Shown: piece after piece, positions 1-11,651 of the stretch
How positions within the stretch are numbered: position 1 is the stretch's first letter
How the letters are laid out: each line of letters begins with the position of its first letter
Source: Hordeum vulgare subsp. vulgare
Lineage: Eukaryota > Streptophyta > Magnoliopsida > Poales > Poaceae
Assembly: GCF_904849725.1 (NCBI RefSeq)
Contig: NC_058518.1
Location: forward strand, 324,530,581-324,594,580
Length of the DNA: 64,000 bases
Direction of reading: 5' to 3'
Program-made: the position numbers and the translations under genes
Notes under the pieces: generated by a model
Told to the model about the DNA's origin: nothing
Seen by the model: the letters and a program-made list of their open reading frames with translations, nothing else
The model's database searches: none

Positions 1-1085
1 GAACTTGAGCAGAACCAATCTAGAGTTCCGACAGGGCCGTCCTGCCGGGGAAACTTCCCTCCCGGAGGTGGAAATCGTCGCCATCGTCATCACCAACACT
101 CCTCTCATCGGAGGGGACTCATCACCATCAACATCTTCATCAGCACCATCTCATCTCCAAACTCTAGTTCATCTCTTGTAACCAATCTCCGTCTCGCGAC
201 TCCGATTGGTACTTGTAAGGTTGCTAGTAGTGTTAATTACTCTTTGTAGTTGATGCTAGTTGGATTACTCGGTGGAAGATCATATTTTCAGATCCTTAAT
301 GCTATTCAATACCTCTCTGGCCATGAACATAATTATGCTTTCTGAGTAGTTACGTTTGTTCCTCAGGACATGGGATAAGTCTTGCTATAAGTAGTCATGT
401 GAATTTGGTATTCGTTCGATATTTTGATGCGATGTATGTTGTCTTTCCTCTAGTGGTGTTATGTGAACGTCAACTACATGACACTTCACCATTATTTGGG
501 CCTAGAGGAAGACATTGGGAAGTAATAAGTAGATGATGGGTTGCTAGAGTGACAGAATCTTAAACCCTAGTTTATGCGTTGCTTCGTAAGGGGCTGATTT
601 GGATCCACTAGTTTAATGCTATGGTTAGACTTTGTCTTAATTCTTCTTTCGTAGTTGCGGATGCTTGCGAGAGGGGTTAATCATAAGTGGGATGTTTGTC
701 CAAGTAAGGGCAGCACCCAAGCACCGGTCCACCCACATATCAAAATATCAAAGTAGCGAACGCGAATCATATGAACATGATGAAAACTAGCTTGACAGAA
801 ATTCCTATGTGTCCTCGGGAGCGCTTTACCTCATATAAGAGTTCGTACAGGCTTGTCCCTTGCTACAAAAGGGATTGGGCCATCTTGCTGCACCTTTGTT
901 ACTATTGTTATTCGCTACTCGCTACGAATTATCTTATCACACAACTATCTGTTACCGATAATTTTAGTGCCTGCACAGAATACCTTGCTGGAAACCACTT
1001 GTCAGTTCCTTCTCCTCCTCGTTGGGTTCGACACTCTTACTTATCGAAAGGACTATGATAGATCCCCTACACTTGTGGGTCATCA
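1..1085 (+). repeat. LTR of an Athila-type Gypsy element (G0), 5' end outside window
   Basis: Non-coding. The last ~130 bases match the remembered 3' end of Triticeae Athila-type LTRs: a stretch reading GTTGGGTTCGACACTC, then TATCGAAAGGACTA, ending GTGGGTCATCA at 1085. In complete elements an adapter and the PBS TGGCGCCGTTGCC follow. Here the next bases are CGCTGCTACTTCC with no PBS, so this is a solo LTR or a truncated copy rather than a 5' LTR. If it is solo, the target-site duplication should be CGCTG (1086-1090), with its partner left of the window. The small ORFs at 771-1206 have no recognisable domain and lie inside the LTR. Confidence 0.75.
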
Positions 1086-2008
1086 CGCTGCTACTTCCAC
1101 TTAAATATTTTCTCTGGCTTCTTCGGGGTCTTTTTACCTTTTGAGCGATAGTACCGCTTGGGGAGAGTGGTAGTACCGCTCCAACTGTAGTACCGCTGGG
1201 GCGCACGGTAGTACCGCTCTGGCGGCACTACCACCCCAAGATATTTGTCGTTTGCACGTTTTTCCTTGAAACTTCCTTTCCAATGGAAGTACTGCTCGCC
1301 TTAGCGGTACTACCTCTTGTGCACTGACTGAGTGCATAACGGTTTGATTTGGGGAGGCCTATAAAAGGGGGTCTTCTTCCCCAATGGTTTCCCATCCGTT
1401 GAGCTCGTGTTGTTCCCCCATTGTTGACCTTTGTGGAGCTTGCTAACTCTTAATCCCTCCAATGATTCTTGCTAGTTCTCGAGGGAAAAGAGAGAGGAGA
1501 TCTAGATCCACATTTCCACCAATCACTTTCTCCTCTATGTGAGGGGAACCCGTTGGATCTTGATCTTGGAGTTCTTTGTGAGCTCCTTGTTCTTCCTCTC
1601 ATATTCCTCCATAGCTTTTGTTGTTGTGGAGGGATTTTTGTGTGGGGGACTTGACCACTTCGTGTGTTCTTGCCATTGCATTAGTTGCATCGGTTTGAGT
1701 TCTCCACGGTGATACGTGGAAGTGAAAAGTTGAGAAGTTTATTACCCTTTAGTACTTGGTACCCTAGAGTTTGTTCTATGTGGATGCTTTGGCGTCCTAG
1801 AAGCTTGGTGGTGCCTTGGAGCTCAATCATTGTGGTGTAAAGCTTCGGACAAGCATCGGGGTCTCCAATTAAGTTGTGGAGAATGCTCCGAGCATTTGAG
1901 GTCACCTCGAAGCCATATGCCATTGTGGCGAAGCTTCGTGGTGTCGTTGGGAGCCTTCAATTAAGTTGTGCAGATTGCCCTAACCTTGTTTGTATGGGTT
2001 CGGTGACC
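1086..2008 (+). repeat. 5' LTR of Gypsy-like element G1, upstream segment
   Basis: This is the promoter half of an LTR that is cut by the A1 insertion and resumes at 19461. It holds a cluster of GTAGTACCGCT-like motifs (about 1148-1320), a TATAAAA box at 1360, and a downstream stretch ending in GTTGGGAGCCTTCAATTAAG-type sequence. The continuation after A1 (CATCTCGCATTGTGCGAGGG and so on) is the remembered downstream part of the same LTR type. The 5' start is not visible, because the G0 LTR adjoins it on the left. The last five bases, TGACC (2004-2008), are the A1 target-site duplication. Confidence 0.8.
1360..1366 (+). promoter_or_regulatory. TATA box of the G1 LTR promoter
   Basis: TATAAAA sits in a GGCCTATAAAAGGGG context inside the G1 5' LTR, with a pyrimidine-rich GTCTTCTTCC stretch just downstream as expected around a plant transcription start. 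The promoter is now cut off from its gag by the 17.5-kb A1 insertion. Confidence 0.6.
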
Positions 2009-2820
2009 TGTTGGAAATATGCCCTAGAGGCAATAATAAATTAGTTATTATTATATTTCTTTGTTCATGATAATCGTTTATTATCCATGCTATAATTGTA
2101 TTGATTGGAAGCACAGTGCATGTGTGGATACATAGACAAAACACTGTCCCTAGTAGGCCTCTAGTTGACTAGCTCGTTGATCAAAGATGGTCAAGGTTTC
2201 CTGACCATAGGCAAGTGTTGTCACTTGATAACGGGATCACATCATTAGGAGAATCATGTGATGGACTAGACCCAAACTAATAGACGTAGCATGTTGATCG
2301 TGTCATTTTTTTGCTACTGTTTTCTGCGTGTCAAGTATTTGTTCCTATGACCATGAGATCATATAACTCACGGACACCGGAGGAATGCTTTGTGTGTATC
2401 AAACGTCGCAACGTAACTGGGTGACTATAAAGATGCTCTACAGGTATCTCCGAAGGTGTTCGTTGAGTTAGTATGGATCGAGACTGGGATTTGTCACTCC
2501 GTGTGACGGAGAGGTATCTCGGGGCCCACTCGGTAATACAACATCACACACAAGCCTTGCAAGCAATGTGACTTAGTGTAAGTCACGAGATCTTGTATTA
2601 CGGAACGAGTAAAGAGACTTGCCGGTAAACGAGATTGAAATAGGTATGCGGATACTGACGATCGAATCTCGGGCAAGTAACATACCGAAGGACAAAGGGA
2701 ATGACATACGGGATTATATGAATCCTTGACACTGAGGTTCAAACGATAAGATCTTCGTAGAATATGTAGGATCCAATATGGGCATCCAGGTCCCGCTATT
2801 GGATATTGACCGAGGAGTCT
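2009..2820 (+). repeat. A1 5' LTR, first part
   Basis: Begins TGTTGGAAATATGCCCTAG and aligns base for base with 17642 onward. It is cut at 2820 by A2. The final AGTCT (2816-2820) is the A2 target-site duplication, and the LTR resumes at 11652. Confidence 0.95.
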
Positions 2821-4584
2821 TGTTGGAAATATGCCCTAGAGGCAATAATAAAATGGTTATTATCATATTTCCTTGTTCATGATAATCGTCTATTGTTCAT
2901 GCTATAATTGTATTAACAGGAAACAATAATACATGTGTGAATAAATAGATCACAATGTGTCCCTAGCAAGCCTCTAGTTGGCTAGCTCGTTAGTCAATAG
3001 ATGATCATGGTTTCCTGATCATGGGCATTAGATGTCATTGATAACGGGATCACATCATTGGGAGAATGATGTGATTGACAAGACCCAATCCTAAGCCTAG
3101 CACTAGATCGTATTGTTCGTATGCTAATGCTTTTCTAATGACAAGTATCTTTTCCTTCGACCGTGAGATTGTGCAACTCCCGGATACCGTAGGAGTGCTT
3201 TGGGTGTATCAAACGTCACAACGTAACTGGGTGACTATAAAGGTGCACTACGGGTACCTCCGAAAGTGTCTGTTGGGTTGGTACGAATCGAGATCGGGAT
3301 TTGTCACTCTGTGTGACGGAGAGGTATCTTTGGGCCCACTCGGTAGAACATCATCATGAGCTCAATGTGACTAAGGAGTTAGTCACATGATGACGTGCTA
3401 CAGAACGAGTAAAGAGACTTACCGGTAACGAGATTGAACAAGGTATAGGTATACCGACGATCGAATCTCGGGCAAGTTCTATACCGACAGACAAAGGGAA
3501 TCGTATACGGGATTGATTGAATCCTTGACATCGTGGTTCATCCGATGAGATCATCGTGGAGCAAGTGGGAGCCACCATGGGTATCCAGACCCCGCTGATG
3601 GTTATTGGCCAGAGAGGTGTCTCGGTCATGTCTGCCTGTCTCCCGAACCCGTAGGGTCTACACACTTAAGGTTCGATGGCGCTAGGGTTATAGGGAATTG
3701 TTATACGAGGTTACCGAAAGTTGTTCGGAGTCCCGGATGAGATCTCGTACGTCACGAGGAGCTCCGTAATGGTCCGGAGGTAAATATTGATATATAGGAC
3801 GGATGGTTTCGGATACCGGAAGTGTTTCGGGCATCACCGATAACGTACCGGGACCACCGGGACCACCGGAGGTGGCCCCGGGGGACAACCGAAGGGGGGC
3901 AACGACCCCGGGAGATAAGGTGGGCCAAGTGGGGGTGGGAACCAGCCCCTAGGTGGGCTGGTGCGCCTCCCCACTCAGCCCATAGCGCAAGGGAGAGAAA
4001 AGGGGGGGTGCAAACCCTAGGCCAGGTGGGCCTAAGGCCCACCAGATGGTGCGCCACCCCCTCCCCCCCTTCTGGCCGCCGCACCTCCCATCTGGGGGGG
4101 CTGCCGCACCCCCTAGGGTGGGAACCCTAGGGGTGGCACCCCCTCTCCCCTTCCCCTATATATATCGGGCACTTTTGGCCATTGAGAGACACGGTTTTTC
4201 CCTCTCTCTCGGCGCAGCCCTGCTCTTCTTCCTCCTCCTCTCTGCCGGTGCTTGGCGAAGCCCTGCCGGGAGACCTCACCTCTCCATCGACACCACGCCG
4301 TCGTGTTGCTGGAGTTCTTCCCCAACCTCTCCCTCCTCCTTGCTGGATCAAGGTGCGGGAGATGTCACCGGGCTGCACGTGTGTTGAACGCGGAGGTGCC
4401 GTTGTTCGGCACTAGATCGGAATCGCTGCGAGTACGACTCCATCAACCGCGTTCTAGCAACGCTTCCGCTTAGCGATCTTCAAAGGTATGAAGATGCTCT
4501 TACCTCTCTCTCGTTGCTGGTCTCTCCATAGGAAGATCTGAATATGCGTAGGAAAATTTTGAATTTATGCTACGTTACCCAACA
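2821..4584 (+). repeat. A2 5' LTR
   Basis: 1,764 bp, TG to CA, followed one base later by the primer-binding site. It has a GC- and C-rich region before the TATA stretch at 4157. Over the first ~540 bases I counted roughly a dozen differences from the 3' LTR (about 98% identity). Confidence 0.95.
4157..4165 (+). promoter_or_regulatory. TATA box of A2 5' LTR
   Basis: TATATATAT after a C-rich run (CCCCTTCCCC). The same motif sits at 11223-11231 in the 3' LTR, and equivalent boxes sit at 12196 and 18989 (A1), 24043 and 31139 (A3) and 56949 (A4). This is the usual position for the downstream promoter in BARE-type LTRs. Confidence 0.65.
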
Positions 4585-4585
4585 G

Positions 4586-4597
4586 TGGCATCCGAGC
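4586..4597 (+). other. A2 primer-binding site (iMet-type), diverged
   Basis: Reads TGGCATCCGAGC against the usual TGGTATCAGAGC complementary to initiator tRNA-Met: two mismatches. It starts two bases after the LTR end, as expected for Copia elements. Confidence 0.75.
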
Positions 4598-5855
4598 CAG
4601 GTTTTCTATGCGTAGATTCTATGCACGAGTAGAACACAGAAGTTGTGGGCGATGATTTGTCAATTTGCTTGCCGCTACTAGTCTTATTCTTTTCCGGCGG
4701 TATTGTGGGATGAAGCGGCCCGGACCGACTTTACACGTACACTTACGTGAGACTGGTTCCACCGACAGACATGCACATCGTGCATAAAGGTGGCTAGCGG
4801 GTGTCTGTCTCTCCTACTCTAGTCGGATTGGATTTGATGAAAAGGGTCCTTATGAAGGGTAAATAGCTTTGGCATATCATCATTGTGGCTGTCACGTAGG
4901 TAAGAAGGCGTTCTTGCTAGAAACCCAAATCAGCCACGTAAAACTTGCAACAACAATTAGAGGACGTCTAACTTGTTTTTGCAGGGTTTGACATGTGATG
5001 TGATATGGCCAAAGTTGTGATGTTGCATGTATGATGTATGAGATGATCATGTTATTGTAATAGGTTTCACGACTTGCATGTCGATGAGTATGACAACCGG
5101 CAGGAGCCATAGGAGTTGTCTTAATTTATTGTATGAGATGCAACGCCATGTGCTTACTACTTTTACTTCATTGCTAACGGTTAGCTATAGTAGTAGTGAT
5201 AGTAGTAGTTGGCGTGACGACTTCACGGAGACACGATGATGGAGATCATGATGATGGAGATCATGGTGTCACGCCGGTGACGATGATGATCATGCGATGC
5301 CTGAAGATGGAGATCGAAAGAGCAAAGATGATAATGGCCATATCATGTCACTATATGATTGCATTGTGATGTTTATCATGTTTTACATCTTATTGCTTAA
5401 AACGACGGTAGCATAATAAGATGATCCCTCTTAAAATTTCGAGAACGTATTCCCCTAAGTGTGCACCGTTGCGAAGGTTCATTGTCTCGAAGCACCACGT
5501 GATGATCGGGTGTGATAGATTCTAACGTTCGCATACAACGGGTGTAAGCCAGATTTACACACGCGAAACACCTAGGTTGACTCGACGAGCTTAGCATGTA
5601 CAGACATGACCTCGAATACAAGAGACCGAAAGGTCGAACATGAGTCGTATGGTTGAATACGATCAGCATGAAGTTGCTCACCATGGTGACTAGTCCGTCT
5701 CACGTGATGATCGGACACGGGTTAGTCAACATGGATCATGTATCACTTAGATGACTAGAGGGATGTCGATTTAAGTGGGAGTTCATACTTAATTTGATTA
5801 AATGAACTTAACTGTCATGAACTTAGTCTAAAAGTTGTCTTTATAAATATTGTAG
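4598..5855 (+). other. A2 untranslated leader
   Basis: About 1.26 kb of non-coding leader between PBS and gag. It is alignable with the A1 leader (12669-13900), the A3 leader (24515-25768) and the A4 leader (57411-58034 and 59698-59760). Shared landmarks are the AGGACGTCTAACTTGTTTTTGCAGG block, the CGGCAACCGGCAGGAGCC block and GGAGATCATGGTG. BARE leaders carry dimerisation and packaging signals; none was resolved individually here. Confidence 0.8.
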
Positions 5856-8800
5856 ATTTCCAACGTCAACCTCAATTTCAACGCATTCCTAGAGAAAAAC
5901 AAGCTGAAAGATGATGGTAGCAACTATGCGGACTGGGTTCGCAACTTGAAGCTCATCCTCAAAGAAGCTAAAAAGGCTTATGTCCTTAATGCGCCGCTAG
6001 GTGACCCTCCCGCTCCCGCAGCAGCCCAGGACATTCTGAACGTCTGGCAAACGCGGAGTGATGACTACTCTCTGGTCAGGTGTGGCATGTTATAAAGTTT
6101 AGAAACGGGGCTCCAAAGGCGTTTTGAGCAACACGGGGCATATGAGATGTTCCAGGAGCTGAAGCTAGTTTTTCAAGCTCATGCCCGTGTCGAGAGATAT
6201 GAAGTCTCCGACAAGTTCTTCAGCTGTAAGATGGAGGAGAACAGTTCTGTCAGTGAGCACATACTCAAAATGTCTGGGTTACACGGTCGTCTGACTTCAC
6301 TTGGAGTCGAACTTCCGGATGATGCTATAATTGACAGAATCCTCCAGTCTCTCCCACCAAGCTACAAAGGCTTTGTGCTTAACTACAACATGCAAGGGAT
6401 GGAGAAGACCATTCCCGAGTTGTACTCGATGCTCAAATCTGCAGAAGTAGAAATCAAGAAAGAGCATCAAGTGTTGATGGTCAACAAGACCACTAGTTTC
6501 AAGAAAGGCAAGGGTAAGAAGAACTTCAAGAAAGACGGCAAAACTGTTGCCGCGCCCGGTAAGCCAGATGCCGGGAAGAAGAAAAAGAACGGACCCAAGC
6601 CCGAGACTGAGTGCTTCTATTGCAAGGGAAAGGGTCACTGGAAGCGGAACTGCCCCAAATACTTAGCGGACAAGAAGGCCGGCAACGTTAAAGGTATATG
6701 TGATATACATGTTATTGATGTGTACCTTACCAGCGCTCGTAGTAGCTCCTGGATATTTGATACCGGTGCTGTTGCTCACATTTGCAACTCAAAGCAGGAA
6801 CTGCGGAATAAGCGGAGACTGGCCAAGGACGAGGTGACGATGCGCGTCGGGAATGGTTCAAGGGTCGATGTGATCGCCGTCGGCACGCTACCTCTACATC
6901 TACCGTCGGGATTAGTTTTAAACCTTAATAATTGTTATTTAGTACCAGCTTTAAGCATGAACATTGTATCAGGGTCTTGCTTAATGCGAGACGGCTACTC
7001 ATTTAAGTCAGAGAATAATGGTTGTTCTATTTATATCAGTGATATGTTTTATGACCATGCTCCGCTGGTGAATGGTTTATTCTTGATGAATCTCGATCGT
7101 GATGTTACGCATATTCATAGTGTGAGTACCAAAAGATGCAAAGTTGATAATGATAGTCCCACATACTTGTGGCACTGCCGCCTTGGTCATATCGGCGTTA
7201 AGCGCATGAAGAAGCTCCATACTGATGGACTATTAGAGTCTCTTGACTTTGAATCATTTGACACATGCGAACCGTGCCTCATGGGCAAGATGACTAAGAC
7301 TCCATTCTCAGGAATAATGGAGAGAGCAACCGACTTATTGGAAATAATACATATTGATGTGTGTGGTCCAATGAACGTTGAAGCTCGCGGTGGTTATCGT
7401 TATGTTCTCACTCTCACCGATGATTTGAGTAGGTATGGGTATATCTACTTGATGAAGCACAAATCTGAGACGTTTGAAAGGTTCAAGGAATTTCAGAGTG
7501 AGGTTGAGAATCAACGTGACAGAAAAATTAAATGTCTATGATCTGATCGTGGAGGAGAATATTTGAGTCACGAGTTTGGCACACACCTAAGGAAGTGTGG
7601 AATCGTTTCACAACTGACACCGCCTGGCACACCGCAGCGCAACGGAGTGTCTGAACGTCGTAATTGCACTTTATTAGATATGGTACGATCTATGATGTCT
7701 CTCATCGACTTACCGCTATCATTTTGGGGATACGCATTAGAAACTGCAGCATTCACTTTAAATAGGGCACCGTCTAAATCCGTTGAGACGACACCGTATG
7801 AACTGTGGTTTGGCAAGAAACCTAAGTTGTCGTTTCTTAAAGTTTGGGGTTGCGATGCTTATGTGAAGAAACTTCAACCAGAAAAGCTCGAACCCAAAGC
7901 GGAGAAATGCGTATTCATAGGATACCCTAAGGAGACTATTGGGTATACCTTCTATCTTAGATCCGAAGGTAAAACCTTTGTTGCCAAGAACGGATCCTTT
8001 CTAGAGAAAGAGTTTCCCTCGAAAGAAGTAATTGGGAGGAAGGTAGAACTTGATGAGGTAATTACACCCCCTCTCGAACAGGAAAGTAGCGCAGCGCGGG
8101 AATTTGTTCCTGTGGCGCCTACACCGACCGAAGAGGAAGTTAATGATGATGATCATGAAGCTTCGGATCAAGTTACTACTGAACCGCGAAGGTCCACAAG
8201 GGCACACTCCGCACCAGAGTGGTACGGCAACCCTGTGATGGAAATCATGTTGTTAGACAACGGTGAACCTTCGAACTATGAGGAAGCAATGGCGGGGTCG
8301 GATTCCAACAAATGGCTTGAGGCTATGAAATCCGAGATAAGATCCATGTATGAGAACAAAGTATGGACTTTGGTGGACTTGCCCGATGACCGGCGAGCCA
8401 TAGAAAATAAATGGATCTTCAAGAAGAAGACTGATGCAAACGGTAATGTAACCGTTTACAAAGCTCGACTTGTCGCAAAGGGTTTTCGACAAATTCAAGG
8501 AGTTGACTACGAAGAGACTTTCTCTTCCGTAGCGAAGCTGAAATCAGTTCGAATCATGTTAGCAATTGCCGCCTTTTATGATTATGAAATTTGGCAAATG
8601 GACGTCAAAACAGCGTTCCTTAAGGGGAACCTCAAGGAAGAGTTGTATATGATGCAACCAGAAGGTTTTGTCGACCCTAAGGGTGCTAACAAAGTGTGCA
8701 AGCTCCAGCGCTCCATCTATGGGCTGGTGCAAGCATCTCGGAGTTGGAACATTCGCTTTAATGAGGTGATTAAAGCGTTTGGGTTCATACAGGTTTACGG

Positions 8801-9801
8801 AGAAGCCTGTCTGTACAAGAAAGTGAGTGGGAGCTCTGTAGCTTTCCTCATACTGTATGTGGATGACATATTATTGATGGGGAATAATATAGAGATGTTG
8901 GAGAGCATAAAGGCCTATTTGAACAAGAGTTTTTCAATAAAGGACCTTGGAGAAGCTGCATACATATTAAGCACCAAGATCTATAGAGATAGATCGAGAC
9001 GCCTCATAGGTCTTTCGCAAAGTACATACCTTGACAAGATATTGAAGAAGTTCAATATGGAAAACTCAAAGAAAGGGTTCTTGCCAGTTTTGCAAGGTAT
9101 GATATTGAGTAAGACTCAGTCGCCGACCACGGCAGCAGATAGAGAGAAGATGAGTTCTGTCCCCTACGCTTCAGCCGTGGGCTCTCTAATGTATGCCATG
9201 CTGTGTACCAGACCTGATATAAACCTTGCCATAAGTTTGGTAGGGAGGTACCAAAGTGATCCCGGTACGGAACACTAGACAACGGTCAAGAATATCAACG
9301 GTCAAGAATATCCTTAAGTACCTGAAAAGGACTAAGGAAATGTTTCTCATTTATGGAGGTGACGAAGAGCTCGTCGTAAAGGGTTACGTCGACGCTAGCT
9401 TCGACACAGATCCGGATGACTCTAAGTCACAGACCGGATACGTATATGTGTTGAATGGTGGGGCAGTGAGCTGGTGCAGCAGCAAGCAAGAAGTCGTGGC
9501 AGCATCTACATGTGAAGCGGAGTACATAGCTGCTTCAGAAGCGGCTCATGAAGGAATTTGGATGAAGGAGCTCATCACCGACCTTGGAGTGGTTCCAAGC
9601 GCGTCGGGTCCTATGACACTCTTCTATGATAACACTGGAGCCATTGCCATAGCCAAGGAGCCTAGGTTTCACCGGAAGACGAAGCACATCAAGCGCCGCT
9701 ACAACTCCATCCAGGACCATGTCCAGAGTGGAGTGATAGATATTTGTAAAGTACACACGGATCTGAATATTGCAGACCTGTTGACTAAACCTCTTCCATG
9801 A
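5856..9801 (+). pseudogene. A2 gag-pol polyprotein, inactivated
   Basis: A Copia polyprotein read in one frame from 5856 to 9278, then shifted to 9801. The expected ATG is ATT at 5856. Gag carries a CCHC knuckle (6612-6653, CFYCKGKGHWKRNC). The protease has the FDTG motif (DTG at 6759-6767). The integrase has an HHCC zinc-binding region (about 7170-7290), and an RT with intact YVDD (8856-8867) and RNase H (to 9801) follow. In-frame stops lie at 6093 (TAA), 7539 (TGA in place of the Trp before SDRGGEY) and 9276 (TAG in place of Trp). A 16-bp tandem duplication (9281-9296 and 9297-9312) shifts the frame in RNase H. All three stops fit C-to-T change on one strand or the other. Ends ADLLTKPLP, typical of the family. 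Confidence 0.95.
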
Positions 9802-9887
9802 GCAAAACATGATCAACACCATAATGATATGGGTGTTCGATACATCACAATGTAACTAGATTATTGACTCTAGTGCAAGTGGGAGAC

Positions 9888-11651
9888 TGTTGGAAATATG
9901 CCCTAGAGGCAATAATAAAATGGTTATTATCATATTTCCTTGTTCATGATAATCGTCTATTGTTCATGCTATAATTGTATTAACAGGAAACAGTAATACA
10001 TGTGTGAATAAATAGATCACAATGTGTCCCTAGCAAGCCTCTACTTGTCTAGCTCGTTAGTCAATAGATGATCATGGTTTCCTGATCATGGGCATTAGAT
10101 GTCATTGATAACGGGATCACATCATTGGGAGAATGATGTGATGGACAAGACCCAATCCTAAGCCTAGCACTAGATCGTATTGTTCGTATGCTAATGCTTT
10201 TCTAATGTCAAGTATCTTTTCCTTCGACCGTGAGATTGTGCAACTCCCGAATACTGTAGGAGTGCTTTGGGTGTATCAAACTTCACAACGTAACTGGGTG
10301 ACTATAAATGTGCACTACGGGTACCTCCGAAAGTGTCTGTTGGGTTGGTACGAATCGAGATCGGGATTTGTCACTCCGTGTGACGGAGAGGTATCTCTGG
10401 GCCCACTCGGTAGAACATCACAATGAGCTCAATGTGACTAAGGAGTTAGTCACACGATGACGTGCTACAGAACGAGTAAAGAGACTTACCGGTAACGAGA
10501 TTGAACAAGGTATAGGTATACCGACGATCGAATCTCGGGCAAGTTCTATACCGACAGACATAGGGAATCGTATACGGGATTGATTGAATCCTTGACATCG
10601 TGGTTCATCCGATGAGATCATCATGGAGCTAGTGGGAGCCACCATGGGTATCCAGACCCCGCTGATGGTTATTGGCCAGAGAGGTGTCTCGGTCATGTCT
10701 GCCTGTCTCCCGAACTCGTAGGGTCTACACACTTAAGGTTCGATGACGCTAGGGTTATAGGGAATTGTTATACGAGGTTACCGAAAGTTGTTCGGAGTCC
10801 CGGATGAGATCCCAGACGTCACGAGGAGCTCCGGAATGGTCCGGAGGTAAAGATTGATATATAGGACGGATGGTTTCGGATACCGGAAGTGTTTCGGGCA
10901 TCACCGGTAACGTACCGGGACTACCGGGACCACCTGAGGTGGCCCGGGGGACCACCGAAGGGGGGCAACGACCCCGGGAGATAAGGTGGGCCAAGTGGAG
11001 GTGGGAACCAGCCCCTAGGTGGGCTGTTGCGCCTCCCCACTCAGCCCATAGCGCAAGGGAGAGAAAAGGGGGGGGGGCAAACCCTAGGCCAGGTGGGCCT
11101 AAGGCCCACCAGATGGTGCGCCACCCCCTCCTCCCCTTCTGGCCGCCGCACCTCCCATCTGGGGGGCTGCCGTACCCCCTAGGGTGGGAACCCTAGGGGT
11201 GGCACCCCCTCTCCCCTTCCCCTATATATATCGGGCACTTTTGGCCATTGAGAGACACGGTTTTTCCCTCTCTCTCGGCGCAGCCCTGCTCTTCTTCCTC
11301 GTCCTCTGTGCCAGTGCTTGGCGAAGCCCTGCCGGGAGACCTCGCCTCTCCATAGACACCACGCCATCGTGTTGCTGGAGTTCTTCCCCAACCTCTCCCT
11401 CCTCCTTGCTGGATCAAGGTGCGGGAGACGTCACCGGGCTGCACGTGTGTTGAACGCGGAGGTGCCGTTGTTCGGCACTAGATCGGAATCCCTGCGAGTA
11501 CGACTCCATCAACCGCGTTCTAGCAACGCTTCCGCTTAGCGATCTTCAAAGGTATGAAGATGCTCTTACCTCTCTCTCGTTTGCTGGTCTCTCCATAGGA
11601 AGATCTGAATATGCGTAGGAAAATTTTAAATTTATGCTACGTTACCCAACA
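9888..11651 (+). repeat. A2 3' LTR
   Basis: 1,764 bp, the same length as the 5' copy. It is preceded by the polypurine tract AAGTGGGAGAC (9877-9887). TATA box at 11223-11231. Confidence 0.95.

Larger units (their letters stand above)
2821..11651 (+). mobile_element. BARE/WIS-type Copia retrotransposon A2, full length, inactivated
   Basis: An 8,831-bp insertion in the A1 5' LTR with perfect AGTCT duplications (2816-2820 and 11652-11656). Both LTRs are 1,764 bp and start TGTTGGAAAT and end CCCAACA. Its LTR differs from A1 and A3 (AAAATGGTTATTATCAT after the shared start), so it belongs to a different subfamily. Internal order is leader, gag, protease, integrase, reverse transcriptase, RNase H, the Copia order. 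The gag-pol frame has a lost start, three nonsense codons and one frameshift, so it cannot support its own movement. Confidence 0.96.

Noticed and set aside
1148..1320. CRISPR-like array of GTAGTACCGCT units
   Set aside because: Units are ~11 bp with irregular spacing and mixed orientation within a plant LTR. No CRISPR features apply.
3822..4473. Overlapping ORFs rich in Pro, Gly and Arg (also at 10870-11539, 18512-19254, 23613-24309 and 30802-31359)
   Set aside because: These are LTR sequence of A2, A1 and A3. The same ORFs recur in every LTR copy in GC-rich stretches and match no protein family.
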